64,000 nt of DNA from assembly GCA_040394635.1 (NCBI GenBank), contig JBEBRW010000023.1, forward strand, positions 10,477 to 74,476, written 5' to 3'. Each line of letters starts with the position of its first letter. Positions within the stretch are counted from its first letter, which is position 1. The DNA is from UBA5239 sp040394635. Lineage in GTDB: Bacteria; Verrucomicrobiota; Lentisphaeria; Victivallales; Victivallaceae. The position numbers and the translations under genes were made by a program. Below are positions 19,101 through 26,397 of this stretch, piece after piece. A model generated the notes under the pieces. That model did no database searches and was not told the DNA's origin. It worked only from the letters and a program-made list of their open reading frames with translations.

Positions 19101-19367
19101 CACCGAACCCGGTATGGCCGCGCGGATGGTCGTGACGGCGTCGCCTCCCTCGAAATTCCATTCGAGCCCCTGATGGTACTCGCCCGGCAGCAGTGTGAGC
19201 GTGTCGCCGGGTTTCATCATGTCGACGGCGCGCTTCAGTGTTTTGTAGGGTTGATCCGCCGAGGTGCCGCGGTTGCCGTTACTGCCCCCCGGCGATACGA
19301 AAAATTCCGTTCCGGCGGCGGTCAACGACAGCAGCGACAAGGTCAGAATCAAACCCCGGATCATCAT
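16101..19367 (-). CDS. Large secreted parallel beta-helix protein with fibronectin III domain
   Basis: ATG 19367 overlaps the stop of the preceding gene in ATGA. The product (about 1088 residues) begins with a signal peptide (MMIRGLILTLSLLSLTAAG). Three DUF1565-type starts are visible: FFVSPGGSNGNRGT near residue 20, FYVKPDGDDKADGNS near 410 and HVAVNGSDRNPGS near 735. Each is followed by right-handed parallel beta-helix repeats rich in N-x-I-x-x-C patterns. A fibronectin III-like segment (ATTANIEFWSNY to HYFRITARAVAG) lies between the second and third. Such proteins are often polysaccharide lyases or glycan-binding proteins, but no catalytic set is identified. It is co-transcribed with a regulator, an M14 deacylase and a pseudopilin. 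Confidence 0.78.
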   Translation of the reverse strand: MMIRGLILTLSLLSLTAAGTEFFVSPGGSNGNRGTSADQPYKTLKRAVDMMKPGDTLTLLPGEYHQGLEWNFEGGDAVTTIRAAIPGSVVLRGDVDAPEFERSEFSPRVWQCAFPQLPEAVNERDTLRNYQRMPSTAELDFSPGSWFYDEKAEILYINTSDSAPPKQHHITISDLRSHGIMINAKGGVRNVTVEGLILTGFNANSPGGTPGQNAKWGVYMVAPKNCTVRNVTTFLNGSGIGFSMNSSGNAIENCRSYANYSPFYGSGGNIIVLTPSENTAIRNCLSFDSKTAGIRFYGSSPAQNCIFEDNISFDNGYGDMWLKYPSDTTTARRCVAGAALYSRLIENCIFNYGDAGYFGAAKNSIVRPHEKDLDEDREFADPANYDYRPQADSKYRDRSPAPFSDQVFYVKPDGDDKADGNSERTAWRTFDHKIKNGTTFYLLPGTWKNDLVLKNVKDVTIRGRGSFPVALNGRIRLENSENITLERLAATALEVTNSNHITINQCAISGAAGFTGSTKYRLTHNILNGAELSGCTDGFITGNIFASGTLTADNCWSDFNSYSENVPANEPHSFVAVPEFAQSLTLKNGKSFEGRGIDGMPVGPYRRQPLAMPLELDGPKLLSRTATTANIEFWSNYPVNGTIAYGDTPACTQKYDFQPRTAFQSLSLTGLTPGKEHYFRITARAVAGKQFSNQELPQELNRQSRSIVTPVQNFTTEANDRAPLTYHVAVNGSDRNPGSAESPWRTISHAAAAATAGDTVLVHQGTYQESVRIRATGDKDRILNIATAPGEKVWLDGNVRQLDYGFAVCNKKYVQIDGFYFREIHQTEGTAGVVLWNTAHITLSRCFYDGRSDGYTPPFVAANRSANLTLANCFLTRAFHGSSFTNCPDLLIRNCVFYINQVNSCTISNTPAEKAMIRNSIWVDNTLQKVSNPIISLTDIAALDEQDNCYFLRVPENEKTIFGYRRYNGTDLPMSGGGEVLERQWRKQGRFGNEMVTYDAFLKRTNRNGTAIFADPVFKALPNFIRFKNLEDWEQNYAKLGAQHQEQEYHKRGGNFAPLDFPDFLTNNPELQKRKIGLEPEAFSPPGH

Positions 19368-20173
19368 TCCACCTCTTCCAGTTTCAGGTCCTTGAGTTCC
19401 GTAACGGCGTCCTTGACGTTGCCCGGATTGGCATAGAACGCGATACCGGCGAATTTGGTACCATTGCGCCACTTGCCGGGCACACTGCCGGAGGCGGACT
19501 CACCGCTGAACTCAAAACTGAATTCCTGCCAGTCCGCAGTTAACGGTTTATTCAACGCGATGAAGTGGAACCACTGCCCCATTTCATGCTGCCGCACCAC
19601 GGTACCGGCCGGATAACTCCGCTTCAACGGTTTGCTCATGGTCACGTCGTACTGATTGTCGGCATTGGGTGCGATATTGGCCACGAGAACGTATTCGGTC
19701 TGGGTATTGGGCAGGTCCGCCAGCTTGCCGGATGCATCGGCTTTGAAGACCACGATCTTGCCTTTTTTCCACTCCGAGCCGTCCTTCACTTTCAACACGG
19801 TTTCGTCAGCCTTGAAGTCCGCTGCCAGTTCCGTTTCGGTACCCTTGACGATATCGACCGAGCCGCCGGGAATGGGCCGCTTTTTATCATCCAGGCAATT
19901 GACGCCGAACGAAACGCGCAGGTTTTTTACATCCGAGCCGTTGCGGAACTTGCCGCTCAGGCGATATTTTTTCGCGGGATCGACCGCCATCGAATCCTTG
20001 GAGAAGACCGAGGTCGCACCCTGGATCTTAAATGTATTCGCTTCGCCTGCGCTTTCGATATTGATCTGCTTCTTGCCCGGAGTCAGCTGGTCCGCAGCCG
20101 TGACTTCAAGCCCCGCGCCAAAGATATTCAACGTACCGGCAAATACCGCCGCCATCATCACTTGTTTCAACAT
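19364..20173 (-). CDS. Secreted beta-sandwich protein, function unknown
   Basis: The 269-residue product has a signal peptide (MLKQVMMAAVFAGTLNIFGAG). The mature part is beta-rich, with KKYRLSGKFRNGSDVKNLRVSFGV and TADWQEFSFEFSG, a pattern shared by jelly-roll carbohydrate-binding modules in which the first strand set describes loss or gain of ligand-site edges. AGGTG lies six bases before ATG 20173. It is coupled to the downstream beta-helix gene by a 4-base overlap and follows a pseudopilin by 26 bases. It is probably a binding partner of the beta-helix protein; this is inferred from coupling only. Confidence 0.65.
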   Translation of the reverse strand: MLKQVMMAAVFAGTLNIFGAGLEVTAADQLTPGKKQINIESAGEANTFKIQGATSVFSKDSMAVDPAKKYRLSGKFRNGSDVKNLRVSFGVNCLDDKKRPIPGGSVDIVKGTETELAADFKADETVLKVKDGSEWKKGKIVVFKADASGKLADLPNTQTEYVLVANIAPNADNQYDVTMSKPLKRSYPAGTVVRQHEMGQWFHFIALNKPLTADWQEFSFEFSGESASGSVPGKWRNGTKFAGIAFYANPGNVKDAVTELKDLKLEEVE

Positions 20174-20199
20174 GATTTCACCTGTTTTTGAGCTTAAGT

Positions 20200-20925
20200 T
20201 TAATCGATCAGAGAGTCCGACAGATACATATCGTGCCGGAAGAAGAAACGCTTGCTGGTCGTTCTGGGTGCTACCGGCAAATCGATGAATCCGGCATGGC
20301 CGTCAAGATACGATACGTTCCATTGTCGCCCTTTGCTATGGCGGAATCCCTGATTTTTTTCCTGATAATCGATGGCCCCGGCGGCTCCGGCAACCGGATT
20401 GCTGACGCCGTTATCGCCGAACAGCCCGATTGAAGATACCGAACCGAGCCTGCGGGGGCTTTTTATCCAACATGCGACACTGATGTTCGTTCCACTGGAG
20501 TACCAGATATACTGTGAATTGATCATACCGTAATGACTGCCGCGAAATGTCTTTTCGATCTTCGACTCGGAGGGGCAGCGGAGGATGCCGGAGGGTCTGG
20601 CGCAGGTTTCGTCATCATCCAGTGCGTCGAGCGTGGGGTTGATGTTCGTTCCCTGGATATAGCCGCCCCGCTGTACCATCAGCCGGAACCAGTGATAACG
20701 CCAGGACGTATTATCGACAAAGATATTGGTATCGTCGGAGTCGTCGAGGTAGAAGAAGTAGCTGGTATTGAGCTGCTTGAGATTGCTCAGGCAATGAGTG
20801 CTGCGCGCTTTCTCGCGGGCGCTGTTCAGGGCCGGCAGCAGCATGGCGGCGAGGATGGCGATAATCGCAATCACGACCAGGAGTTCAATGAGCGTAAAAT
20901 TTGTTTTTCCGATTCCTTTTTTCAT
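20200..20925 (-). CDS. Pseudopilin, prepilin-type N-terminus with DGH motif
   Basis: ATG 20925 gives MKKGIGKTNFTLIELLVV, a standard prepilin leader and cleavage site with the +5 Glu, then the long hydrophobic helix. An open frame extends 69 codons upstream but overlaps the M14 gene and lacks sense as a leader. The C-terminal motif is HSKGRQWNVSYLDGH; here 11 residues separate His and Asp-Gly rather than nine, a two-residue longer variant. It lies 13 bases after the M14 deacylase and before two secreted proteins in the GntR operon. Confidence 0.86.
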   Translation of the reverse strand: MKKGIGKTNFTLIELLVVIAIIAILAAMLLPALNSAREKARSTHCLSNLKQLNTSYFFYLDDSDDTNIFVDNTSWRYHWFRLMVQRGGYIQGTNINPTLDALDDDETCARPSGILRCPSESKIEKTFRGSHYGMINSQYIWYSSGTNISVACWIKSPRRLGSVSSIGLFGDNGVSNPVAGAAGAIDYQEKNQGFRHSKGRQWNVSYLDGHAGFIDLPVAPRTTSKRFFFRHDMYLSDSLID

Positions 20926-20938
20926 AGCCTTATCTCCG

Positions 20939-22015
20939 TTATCGGTTAAAAAAATCCAATGGTAATTTTTCCAATGCCACACCGGGCTTCGCCAGCAGTT
21001 CCACTTCCGGAATCCAGCAGGGGCGAACTCCGGGTTTGACCACCGGCAGATGTGAAATACCGCACATGATTCCGTCATTTTCGGCGAAACCTTCCTCCAG
21101 GATATCAATGGTTTCGATATCGCGGATTTCATACACTTTGTCGCCCTTTTTCACCTGATCATAGAGGCGGAAAAAGTAACGGATGTGGCCGGTATGCTCC
21201 ACCTGGAATTTAGTCCCGGTGGCGTCATAGGGAATCCTCCAGACCGGGCGGTCCAGCACCACTTCGCCCCGCATCATGTTTGCCCCGATCATGATATTGC
21301 GCACGCTTTGCTTGCCGGGTTCGTACTCCACTTCCTTCAGCCCGTGCTGACGCGAAAACTCAATGCAGATGGCGTATTGGTTGCGCCCCTGCGAGCCCTG
21401 CCAGGTGAGGTTGCCGCGGTGGTACTGATTCGGGGCGGGGCTGCACATCATCACAGCTTCGATACCGGCATAGCGGGCGAGAAAGTTATTTTTCTCGAAA
21501 TTATTGAAAATGAGCGGCTTCTGAGCCTGCAAACAATGCATGTCGATGATGATATTGGCCCTGGCGCAGATTTCCTGCCACAGCCAATGGACGATTTCGG
21601 AGGCGATGCCGCTGCCCTCCGGATTGTTCCACAGCCGGTTCATGTTGTAGATCGTATTGCAATTGTCGCGGCCCAGCCCCCACGGGCAGAAGTTGTGCCG
21701 GAAAATCGAATAGTAATACTCGTTGATCTTGCTCAGATCCTCGTGTTCCGGATAAAACTCGTAATCCATTTCCAGGGCCGGAGGATTGGCGCAGGGACAG
21801 ACATGCACCATGCCCGCAAATTCACTTTGCCCGAGCTCGGCGATAAACTCCGGCAGCAGGTTCGGCCCGCTGTGCTCCATGCCGTGCTGTCCGGCGATAA
21901 TCGTCATTACCGGCCCCGGCGCCGTTCCCTGTACCGTGAAGTAAGTGACGGTGATTTCGCGGTTGTTGGCCGCGGTGAATTTGTTCTGAAATTTCGTTAT
22001 TCGATCCATATTCAT
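20939..22015 (-). CDS. M14-like succinylglutamate desuccinylase/aspartoacylase family protein
   Basis: The start ATG 22015 overlaps the GntR stop in TGATG and has AGG upstream. The zinc ligands of the AstE/AspA branch of M14 are visible: GQHGMEHSGPNLL (H-x-x-E) near residue 44 and IIIDMHC near 165. A C-terminal beta barrel-like part follows (HTGHIRYFFRLYDQVKKGDKVYEI). Family members hydrolyse amide bonds of N-acylated amino acids or small peptides in the cytoplasm. Its place directly after a regulator and before polysaccharide-related secreted proteins suggests that it removes an acyl group from a breakdown product, but the substrate is open. Confidence 0.85.
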   Translation of the reverse strand: MNMDRITKFQNKFTAANNREITVTYFTVQGTAPGPVMTIIAGQHGMEHSGPNLLPEFIAELGQSEFAGMVHVCPCANPPALEMDYEFYPEHEDLSKINEYYYSIFRHNFCPWGLGRDNCNTIYNMNRLWNNPEGSGIASEIVHWLWQEICARANIIIDMHCLQAQKPLIFNNFEKNNFLARYAGIEAVMMCSPAPNQYHRGNLTWQGSQGRNQYAICIEFSRQHGLKEVEYEPGKQSVRNIMIGANMMRGEVVLDRPVWRIPYDATGTKFQVEHTGHIRYFFRLYDQVKKGDKVYEIRDIETIDILEEGFAENDGIMCGISHLPVVKPGVRPCWIPEVELLAKPGVALEKLPLDFFNR

Positions 22016-23328
22016 CAGATACCTGCCAGTTCCATGATTTGCTGGGGCCACATGTTTTTATGATTGCCGGTGACCTTGTGGTGCGCCATGTTGATCTCGT
22101 ATTCGAGGTATTTCCCAAACTGCTCTTCCGTCATCTCACCGTTGAAAATCGATTGAATAAAAGAACTCAGGCGAAGCAGGAATTCCTGCTCGGACGTATT
22201 GTTCACCAGCATATTGGGGGTTTCGTTCAGGAAAATATCGTCGCGGTAACGGCGCGAATTAATCGAATCGACCGCCGCCGCCTTCAGGATCGGCAAACCG
22301 GTTTTGCTCCGGCCGACGATCCGCTGGATATCCGCGCTGAGCATATACTCCATGACCTGAATCGCCTCCGCCTGGACCTTGGAACGGTTGGAGAGCATCA
22401 GAAATTCACCGGTGACCAGGTTCCACGGCTTCTCGCCCTGCTGGAAAACCGGATACGCCACGATCAGGTAGTCTTCCGGTGCTTTCAGGCGCAGCAATCC
22501 CTGCCGGCACGACCAGATCATCAGCGGCTCCACATCGTCCTCGTGGATGGAGTCGGCAGTCAGCAGGGGCCAGGCCTTATGAATTTTTTCCTGCAGTTTC
22601 TTCACGTTAACCTCACTCAAACTGCCGTTCACCGTGTCCGAGAAAATCATGCAGCGGAGCAGATTGAGCGCTTCGAGAATGCCGCACAGCCGGAAATTGT
22701 TTTCCCGGGCATATTCATTCAGCTCGAGCAGCAGATCCCAGGTCAGGTCATAAGGGCCGATTTCGCGATTGAATCCCTCGAGTTTTTTCCGGTTCAGCAG
22801 AAGCACCGACGGCGAAAAAAGAATCGGCATGGAATATTGGAAATTGTTGACCCGGTGCACCTTGAACGGCTCCTGGAAATATTCGTCGCTCTGGTATTTC
22901 TCCACCACTTCCAGCGGAAGCGGCAATACATGATCGCTGAACGAAATCGTGTTGGTGGCCACCGAACGGATCAGGTCGTAATCCGCCATTTCCGACGGAG
23001 CGCGCTCCGAATCGAATTCCACTGCGAAATCCTTGAAATGATTCTTTACCATCTCCTGAATTTCATGGTTACACTCATCCCGGAACGGGTTATTGGTCCA
23101 GGCGATCCGCACCTTTTTCCGGTTCTCGCGGTGGACGAAGGTACCGACATACGGTACTTTGCGGATGATTCCGCGCGCCAGCAAAACATCCAGCGCCCGG
23201 CGGACGGTAACGGTGGCGGTATCGAAAATCTGCGCCAGTTCCTGCTCGGAAGGGAGCCGGTCGACGTATTCGCCGCGGTCAATCATACCCTGCAGCTCTT
23301 CGGCAATTTCATTGAACTTTCGTTTCAT
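22015..23328 (-). CDS. GntR-type regulator fused to an extracellular-solute-binding-like domain
   Basis: Residues 1-70 are a GntR winged helix (FNEIAEELQGMIDRGEY, LPSEQELAQIFDTATVTVRRALDVL, GTFVHRENR). The remaining 370 residues do not look like the usual UTRA or FCD sensor. They resemble a type 2 periplasmic solute-binding protein, with segments such as GPYDLTWDLLLELNEYAREN, NLVTGEFLMLSNRSKVQAEA and VMEYMLSADIQRIVGRSKTGLPILKAA. No signal peptide is present, as expected for a cytoplasmic sensor derived from a sugar-binding protein. It heads the 14.4-23.3 kb operon, is translationally coupled to the M14 gene, and has an operator-like dyad just after its promoter. ATG 23328 is favoured over TTG 23334. 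Confidence 0.82.
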   Translation of the reverse strand: MKRKFNEIAEELQGMIDRGEYVDRLPSEQELAQIFDTATVTVRRALDVLLARGIIRKVPYVGTFVHRENRKKVRIAWTNNPFRDECNHEIQEMVKNHFKDFAVEFDSERAPSEMADYDLIRSVATNTISFSDHVLPLPLEVVEKYQSDEYFQEPFKVHRVNNFQYSMPILFSPSVLLLNRKKLEGFNREIGPYDLTWDLLLELNEYARENNFRLCGILEALNLLRCMIFSDTVNGSLSEVNVKKLQEKIHKAWPLLTADSIHEDDVEPLMIWSCRQGLLRLKAPEDYLIVAYPVFQQGEKPWNLVTGEFLMLSNRSKVQAEAIQVMEYMLSADIQRIVGRSKTGLPILKAAAVDSINSRRYRDDIFLNETPNMLVNNTSEQEFLLRLSSFIQSIFNGEMTEEQFGKYLEYEINMAHHKVTGNHKNMWPQQIMELAGI

Positions 23329-23341
23329 AGACAATAGTTCC

Positions 23342-23395
23342 TATAGTACTTAAAGTAATCTATATCAGTATACACCCGGCGCTCAAAATTGTCAA
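23342..23395 (-). promoter_or_regulatory. Consensus promoter and GntR operator candidate
   Basis: On the minus strand TTGACA (23395-23390), a 17-base spacer and TATACT (23372-23367) form a near-perfect promoter. Immediately downstream, 23364-23342 is an imperfect 23-base dyad with outer arms TATAG and CTATA and a centre ACTTTAAGT. Binding there would cover the transcription start and repress the operon. Confidence 0.8.
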
Positions 23396-23443
23396 TACCC
23401 TCATCGGATTTTATTATCGGAAATATCTGAAGAGTGTCTCCGC

Positions 23444-23514
23444 TTGACTTTTCAAGAAATCTTGATATATTATCATCTGCTGTCGAGGCTGGAACCAAAC
23501 AGCCTCGACAGCAG
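23444..23514 (+). promoter_or_regulatory. Promoter followed by a 15-bp leader hairpin
   Basis: TTGACT (23444-23449), a 16-base spacer and TATATT (23466-23471) form a good promoter; the spacer includes the dyad CAAGAAATCTTG (23453-23464). From 23477 the perfect arms CTGCTGTCGAGGCTG (23477-23491) and CAGCCTCGACAGCAG (23500-23514) enclose an 8-base loop. The hairpin would lie at the very 5' end of the transcript. No T-run follows, so it is more likely a stabilising or regulatory leader structure than a terminator. Confidence 0.6.
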
Positions 23515-23584
23515 TGAATTTTGTTTGCAAAACACCTGTGTTCATGTATATTTATTCCATTATCAAAAGATATATAGGTGTTTT

Positions 23585-24415
23585 GTGCTTGAGCAGAGTA
23601 TCCAATCCTTTGAGAAGCTGACCGGCTGCTCGATTACGATTATCGACAATGACCGGGTGTTTTCCCAGCGGCGGCTGCGGTCGTTTTTCGTCGGGCTTCG
23701 CAGCTCGCATCAGAAAAACCGGGTCTGCAGCTGCGGTTTCGACGGCAAATGCATCCAGTTCTGCCGCTACGAGATGAACGGCTACTGCCTGAGCATGAAA
23801 AGCTCGGAGCCGTTCGTGAACCATTGCTGGAAAGGACTGAGCGAAATCGTCACGCCCTTGAATGACGGCAATGTCCATTACGGCATGTTCTACTGCGGCA
23901 TCTGGCGTTCGACGGAAAAAGACGCGCCGGAGGGGCTGCCGGAGGAGTTCTACCGCTTTCGCGATGAGTTGCCGGTGCTGACCCCGGAACGCGAAACCGA
24001 GCTGAAGCAGCTCTGTGCCGTGTTTGCCGACGGTATCATGTTCGCCCTGCGGAAATACCACTTGCAGCAGGCGGTGCCAAGCGGTTCGCGCAGCGTCAAA
24101 ATCTTTGATTTCATCCGCAATCACGCAGTGGAAAACATCGGGTTGCCGGATCTCGCGCGGGAGCTGAAGCTCTCCGAATCGCGGACCAGTCTGCTGGTCA
24201 AAGAGCTTTACGGAAAAACCTTCAGCGAACTGCTGCAGCTGGAGCGGATCGGGCGGGCCAGGCAATACCTCGCCGCCACTGAACTCAGGCTTCATGAAAT
24301 CGCTTCGCTCTGCGGTTTCTACGACGAATTTCACTTAAGCAAAGTATTCAAGCGCCACATGGGGCTCTCGCCACGCCAGTGGCGGGATGAGAATGAACAT
24401 AATTTGCTCGTCTGA
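23585..24415 (+). CDS. AraC family regulator with PocR-like cysteine-rich sensor domain
   Basis: The frame is open from 23444, but that stretch overlaps the promoter and leader hairpin. GTG 23585, with AGGTG six bases upstream, is the preferred start (276 residues). Residues 1-150 contain a PocR/LAM-type sensor: EQSIQSFEKLTGCSITI and then a cysteine-rich set (CSCGFDGKCIQFCRYEMNGYC, HCWKGLSEIV). The C-terminal 100 residues are an AraC double helix-turn-helix (LPDLARELKLSESRTSLLVK, CGFYDEFHLSKVFKRHMGLS). The cysteines could bind a metal or respond to redox state. The downstream sigma-54-linked peptide gene and the SGNH hydrolase are possible targets. Confidence 0.82.
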   Translation: MLEQSIQSFEKLTGCSITIIDNDRVFSQRRLRSFFVGLRSSHQKNRVCSCGFDGKCIQFCRYEMNGYCLSMKSSEPFVNHCWKGLSEIVTPLNDGNVHYGMFYCGIWRSTEKDAPEGLPEEFYRFRDELPVLTPERETELKQLCAVFADGIMFALRKYHLQQAVPSGSRSVKIFDFIRNHAVENIGLPDLARELKLSESRTSLLVKELYGKTFSELLQLERIGRARQYLAATELRLHEIASLCGFYDEFHLSKVFKRHMGLSPRQWRDENEHNLLV

Positions 24416-24506
24416 TATACGTTAAATGTCTTTTTTGAAGTCGGTGAGTTTTATGTGTAAATTTGTAATATATTGATTTTAAGCGTATTATATTTTTCTT
24501 GAATTT

Positions 24507-24521
24507 TGGCACGCATCCTGC
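24507..24521 (+). promoter_or_regulatory. Sigma-54 promoter before the 79-residue protein
   Basis: TTGGCACG-CATC-CTGCT matches the -24/-12 consensus with one mismatch; GG (24508-24509) and GC (24520-24521) are separated by exactly ten bases. The predicted start near 24533 leaves a leader of about 22 bases with AAGGAG before ATG 24555. This promoter type needs an enhancer-binding activator such as the one encoded at 36072-38033. Confidence 0.75.
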
Positions 24522-24554
24522 TTTTATATTTGCATCCAAACAAGGAGTGCAAAA

Positions 24555-24794
24555 ATGAAAACAGGACTTAAACAACTGATGATGGCAGTACTGATGATAT
24601 TGGCAATGACCACCGGTTTGCATGCGGCGGAAACCACTGCAACCGTAATCAACTTCGCGTCCGGCGAAACCATGTGGATTATCGGCCTGATTCTGGGGGG
24701 TGGAGTAGCGGTATACCGCACCGCGGCCCGGCATGCCCGTCAGGACGCGGAACAGCCGCCGGACAACGATGAAGAATCCCCGAAAAATTCATGA
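24555..24794 (+). CDS. Small membrane protein with signal peptide, function unknown
   Basis: The 79-residue protein has a signal-peptide-like N-terminus (MKTGLKQLMMAVLMILAMTTGLHAA), a second hydrophobic helix (MWIIGLILGGGVAVY) and an acidic, proline-containing tail (DAEQPPDNDEESPKNS). AAGGAG lies at correct distance from the ATG. It is preceded by a sigma-54 promoter, which makes it likely to be a real gene despite its size. After processing a peptide of about 54 residues would span the membrane once. No homologous family is recognised. It could be a substrate or partner of the ABC-HlyD exporter, which also has a sigma-54 promoter; this is a guess from shared promoter type. Confidence 0.7.
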   Translation: MKTGLKQLMMAVLMILAMTTGLHAAETTATVINFASGETMWIIGLILGGGVAVYRTAARHARQDAEQPPDNDEESPKNS

Positions 24795-24973
24795 GATACA
24801 CTACTTTTGTAAAAATACTATAATGTGGTTGGTTCGGTGGTGGGTTTTGTGGTAGTATGAGGCGAAGAATTCGTCAAAAAATCTGATTATTTATTGTATT
24901 TTCTGCAAATCAACTTATATTTTTTTCCAATTTCCACATCCGGTTGATAATAAGCAGAAAGGAAGATGAATTC

Positions 24974-26392
24974 ATGAAGAAAGTATTCTTTTTACTACTG
25001 GGTCTCTGTACTGTCGCCATCGCCGCGGAACCAAACAGCCTCGCCAATCCCGGTTTCGAAGCCCAGGGGAAATGGCGGTTGGCGAATAATATCAAAGGTT
25101 CTTTCCAGATACTTTCGGATGCTGCCATTGCCAAAAGCGGCAAAGGGTACGGGGAATTAAAAACAGCCGACGGCACATCGAAAACCCGTTGTATTCAGGT
25201 TTCTGCGCTGCGTCAGCTGTGGGGAAAAAGTTTCCGCTACAGCATCTATGCCAAGGGCAGCGGCGAAATCATTCTCGGCGCATTCACGCATTCCGCCAAG
25301 TCGGACAAATATCAATGGCAGAAAAATACCACTGCATTGTCGGATCAATACCAGCAGATCGTTTTCGATTTTTCGATTGACGATGTGCCCGCGGCGACAT
25401 TTGTCCTGGCCGTTGAAATCCGCGGCGAAGGAAGCGTGGCGCAACTCGACGACGCTTCGCTGATCGCGATCGTCAAGCCGGGCGCGGAGCTGACCGCCGC
25501 TCCTCCCCATCTGGTGATTCCGGAGGGCGCCGAAGTTCCGCCGATTGCATTTGAATTCACTCAGGATGGCAAGAAAGTCGACAATGCGGTCATCACTACG
25601 GCCCGGACCAGCAACAAAGAAATGGGCGCGGTCAAGGACGCCGGAGTTACTGCCGAGGTCTTCGTCGACAGGGCTCCCGTCGACCAATTCAAGAAACTCG
25701 ATGCCGCCGCCGCCGGCATCAAACTAAGCAAACCCATGCATATTCTTTATATCGGCGACAGTCTCACCGATTATGAGCGCGACCACAACTATGCCGACAA
25801 AGTCAATTATTTCCTGAATAAATACAATCCGGGCAAAGCGTCGTTCCGCAACGCCGGAGTCGGCGGCGATTTCATCACCCGCGTGCTCGGCCGCCTTGAG
25901 GGTGTAAACGGCGGCAAACGGGCATACCGTCAGGAAATGTATGACCGGCTGTGGGCGGAAAAATACGACCTGATCTGCATTTTCCTCGGGCACAACGACA
26001 CCAAGCTGAATGCAGAGCAAAAACCCTTTGTAAGTTCCGCCGACCAGGAGCAGGGCTACCGCAAAGCCATCGAAATCATCCGGGCAAACAGCGATGCGCC
26101 GATCCTCCTGATCAGTCCCACCTCTTCCGTCTACGAAATCGGTCTGGCCATGAGAGAAAAGAATCCCAAGTCCATGCTGTTCGGCAACCCGGAAGAAGTG
26201 GGGAAATTTGACGCCATGCTGCGGAAACTCTCCGCGGAACTGAAGCTGGATTATCTGGATGTATACACGAAAACCCGCGACTACCAACCCGCGAAGAAGG
26301 CCCTCTTCATCAATGATGGAATTCACTTTACCGAAGAAGGCAATCGCTTCATCGCCCAACTGTTGCTTGAACATTTCGCCGGGAAACGCTGA
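24974..26392 (+). CDS. Secreted SGNH/GDSL hydrolase with N-terminal jelly-roll domain
   Basis: ATG 24974, with AAGGAAG upstream, gives the signal peptide MKKVFFLLLGLCTVAIAA. Residues 20-170 form a CBM4/9-like jelly roll (SLANPGFEAQGKW to GSVAQLDDASLI). The SGNH domain starts near residue 252 with IGDSLTD (Ser nucleophile near 261), then NAGVGGD, GHND near 338, and DGIHFTEEG near 448 with the catalytic Asp-His pair. Such enzymes are esterases that remove acetyl or other acyl groups from polysaccharides. It stands alone on the plus strand between the small membrane protein gene and the convergent AMP-ligase gene (5-base gap). Confidence 0.82.
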   Translation: MKKVFFLLLGLCTVAIAAEPNSLANPGFEAQGKWRLANNIKGSFQILSDAAIAKSGKGYGELKTADGTSKTRCIQVSALRQLWGKSFRYSIYAKGSGEIILGAFTHSAKSDKYQWQKNTTALSDQYQQIVFDFSIDDVPAATFVLAVEIRGEGSVAQLDDASLIAIVKPGAELTAAPPHLVIPEGAEVPPIAFEFTQDGKKVDNAVITTARTSNKEMGAVKDAGVTAEVFVDRAPVDQFKKLDAAAAGIKLSKPMHILYIGDSLTDYERDHNYADKVNYFLNKYNPGKASFRNAGVGGDFITRVLGRLEGVNGGKRAYRQEMYDRLWAEKYDLICIFLGHNDTKLNAEQKPFVSSADQEQGYRKAIEIIRANSDAPILLISPTSSVYEIGLAMREKNPKSMLFGNPEEVGKFDAMLRKLSAELKLDYLDVYTKTRDYQPAKKALFINDGIHFTEEGNRFIAQLLLEHFAGKR

Positions 26393-26397
26393 AGGAC

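Noticed and set aside
24348..24734. A 128-codon frame opposite the 79-residue membrane protein
   Set aside because: It runs across the sigma-54 promoter and the small gene in antisense, with no start signal.
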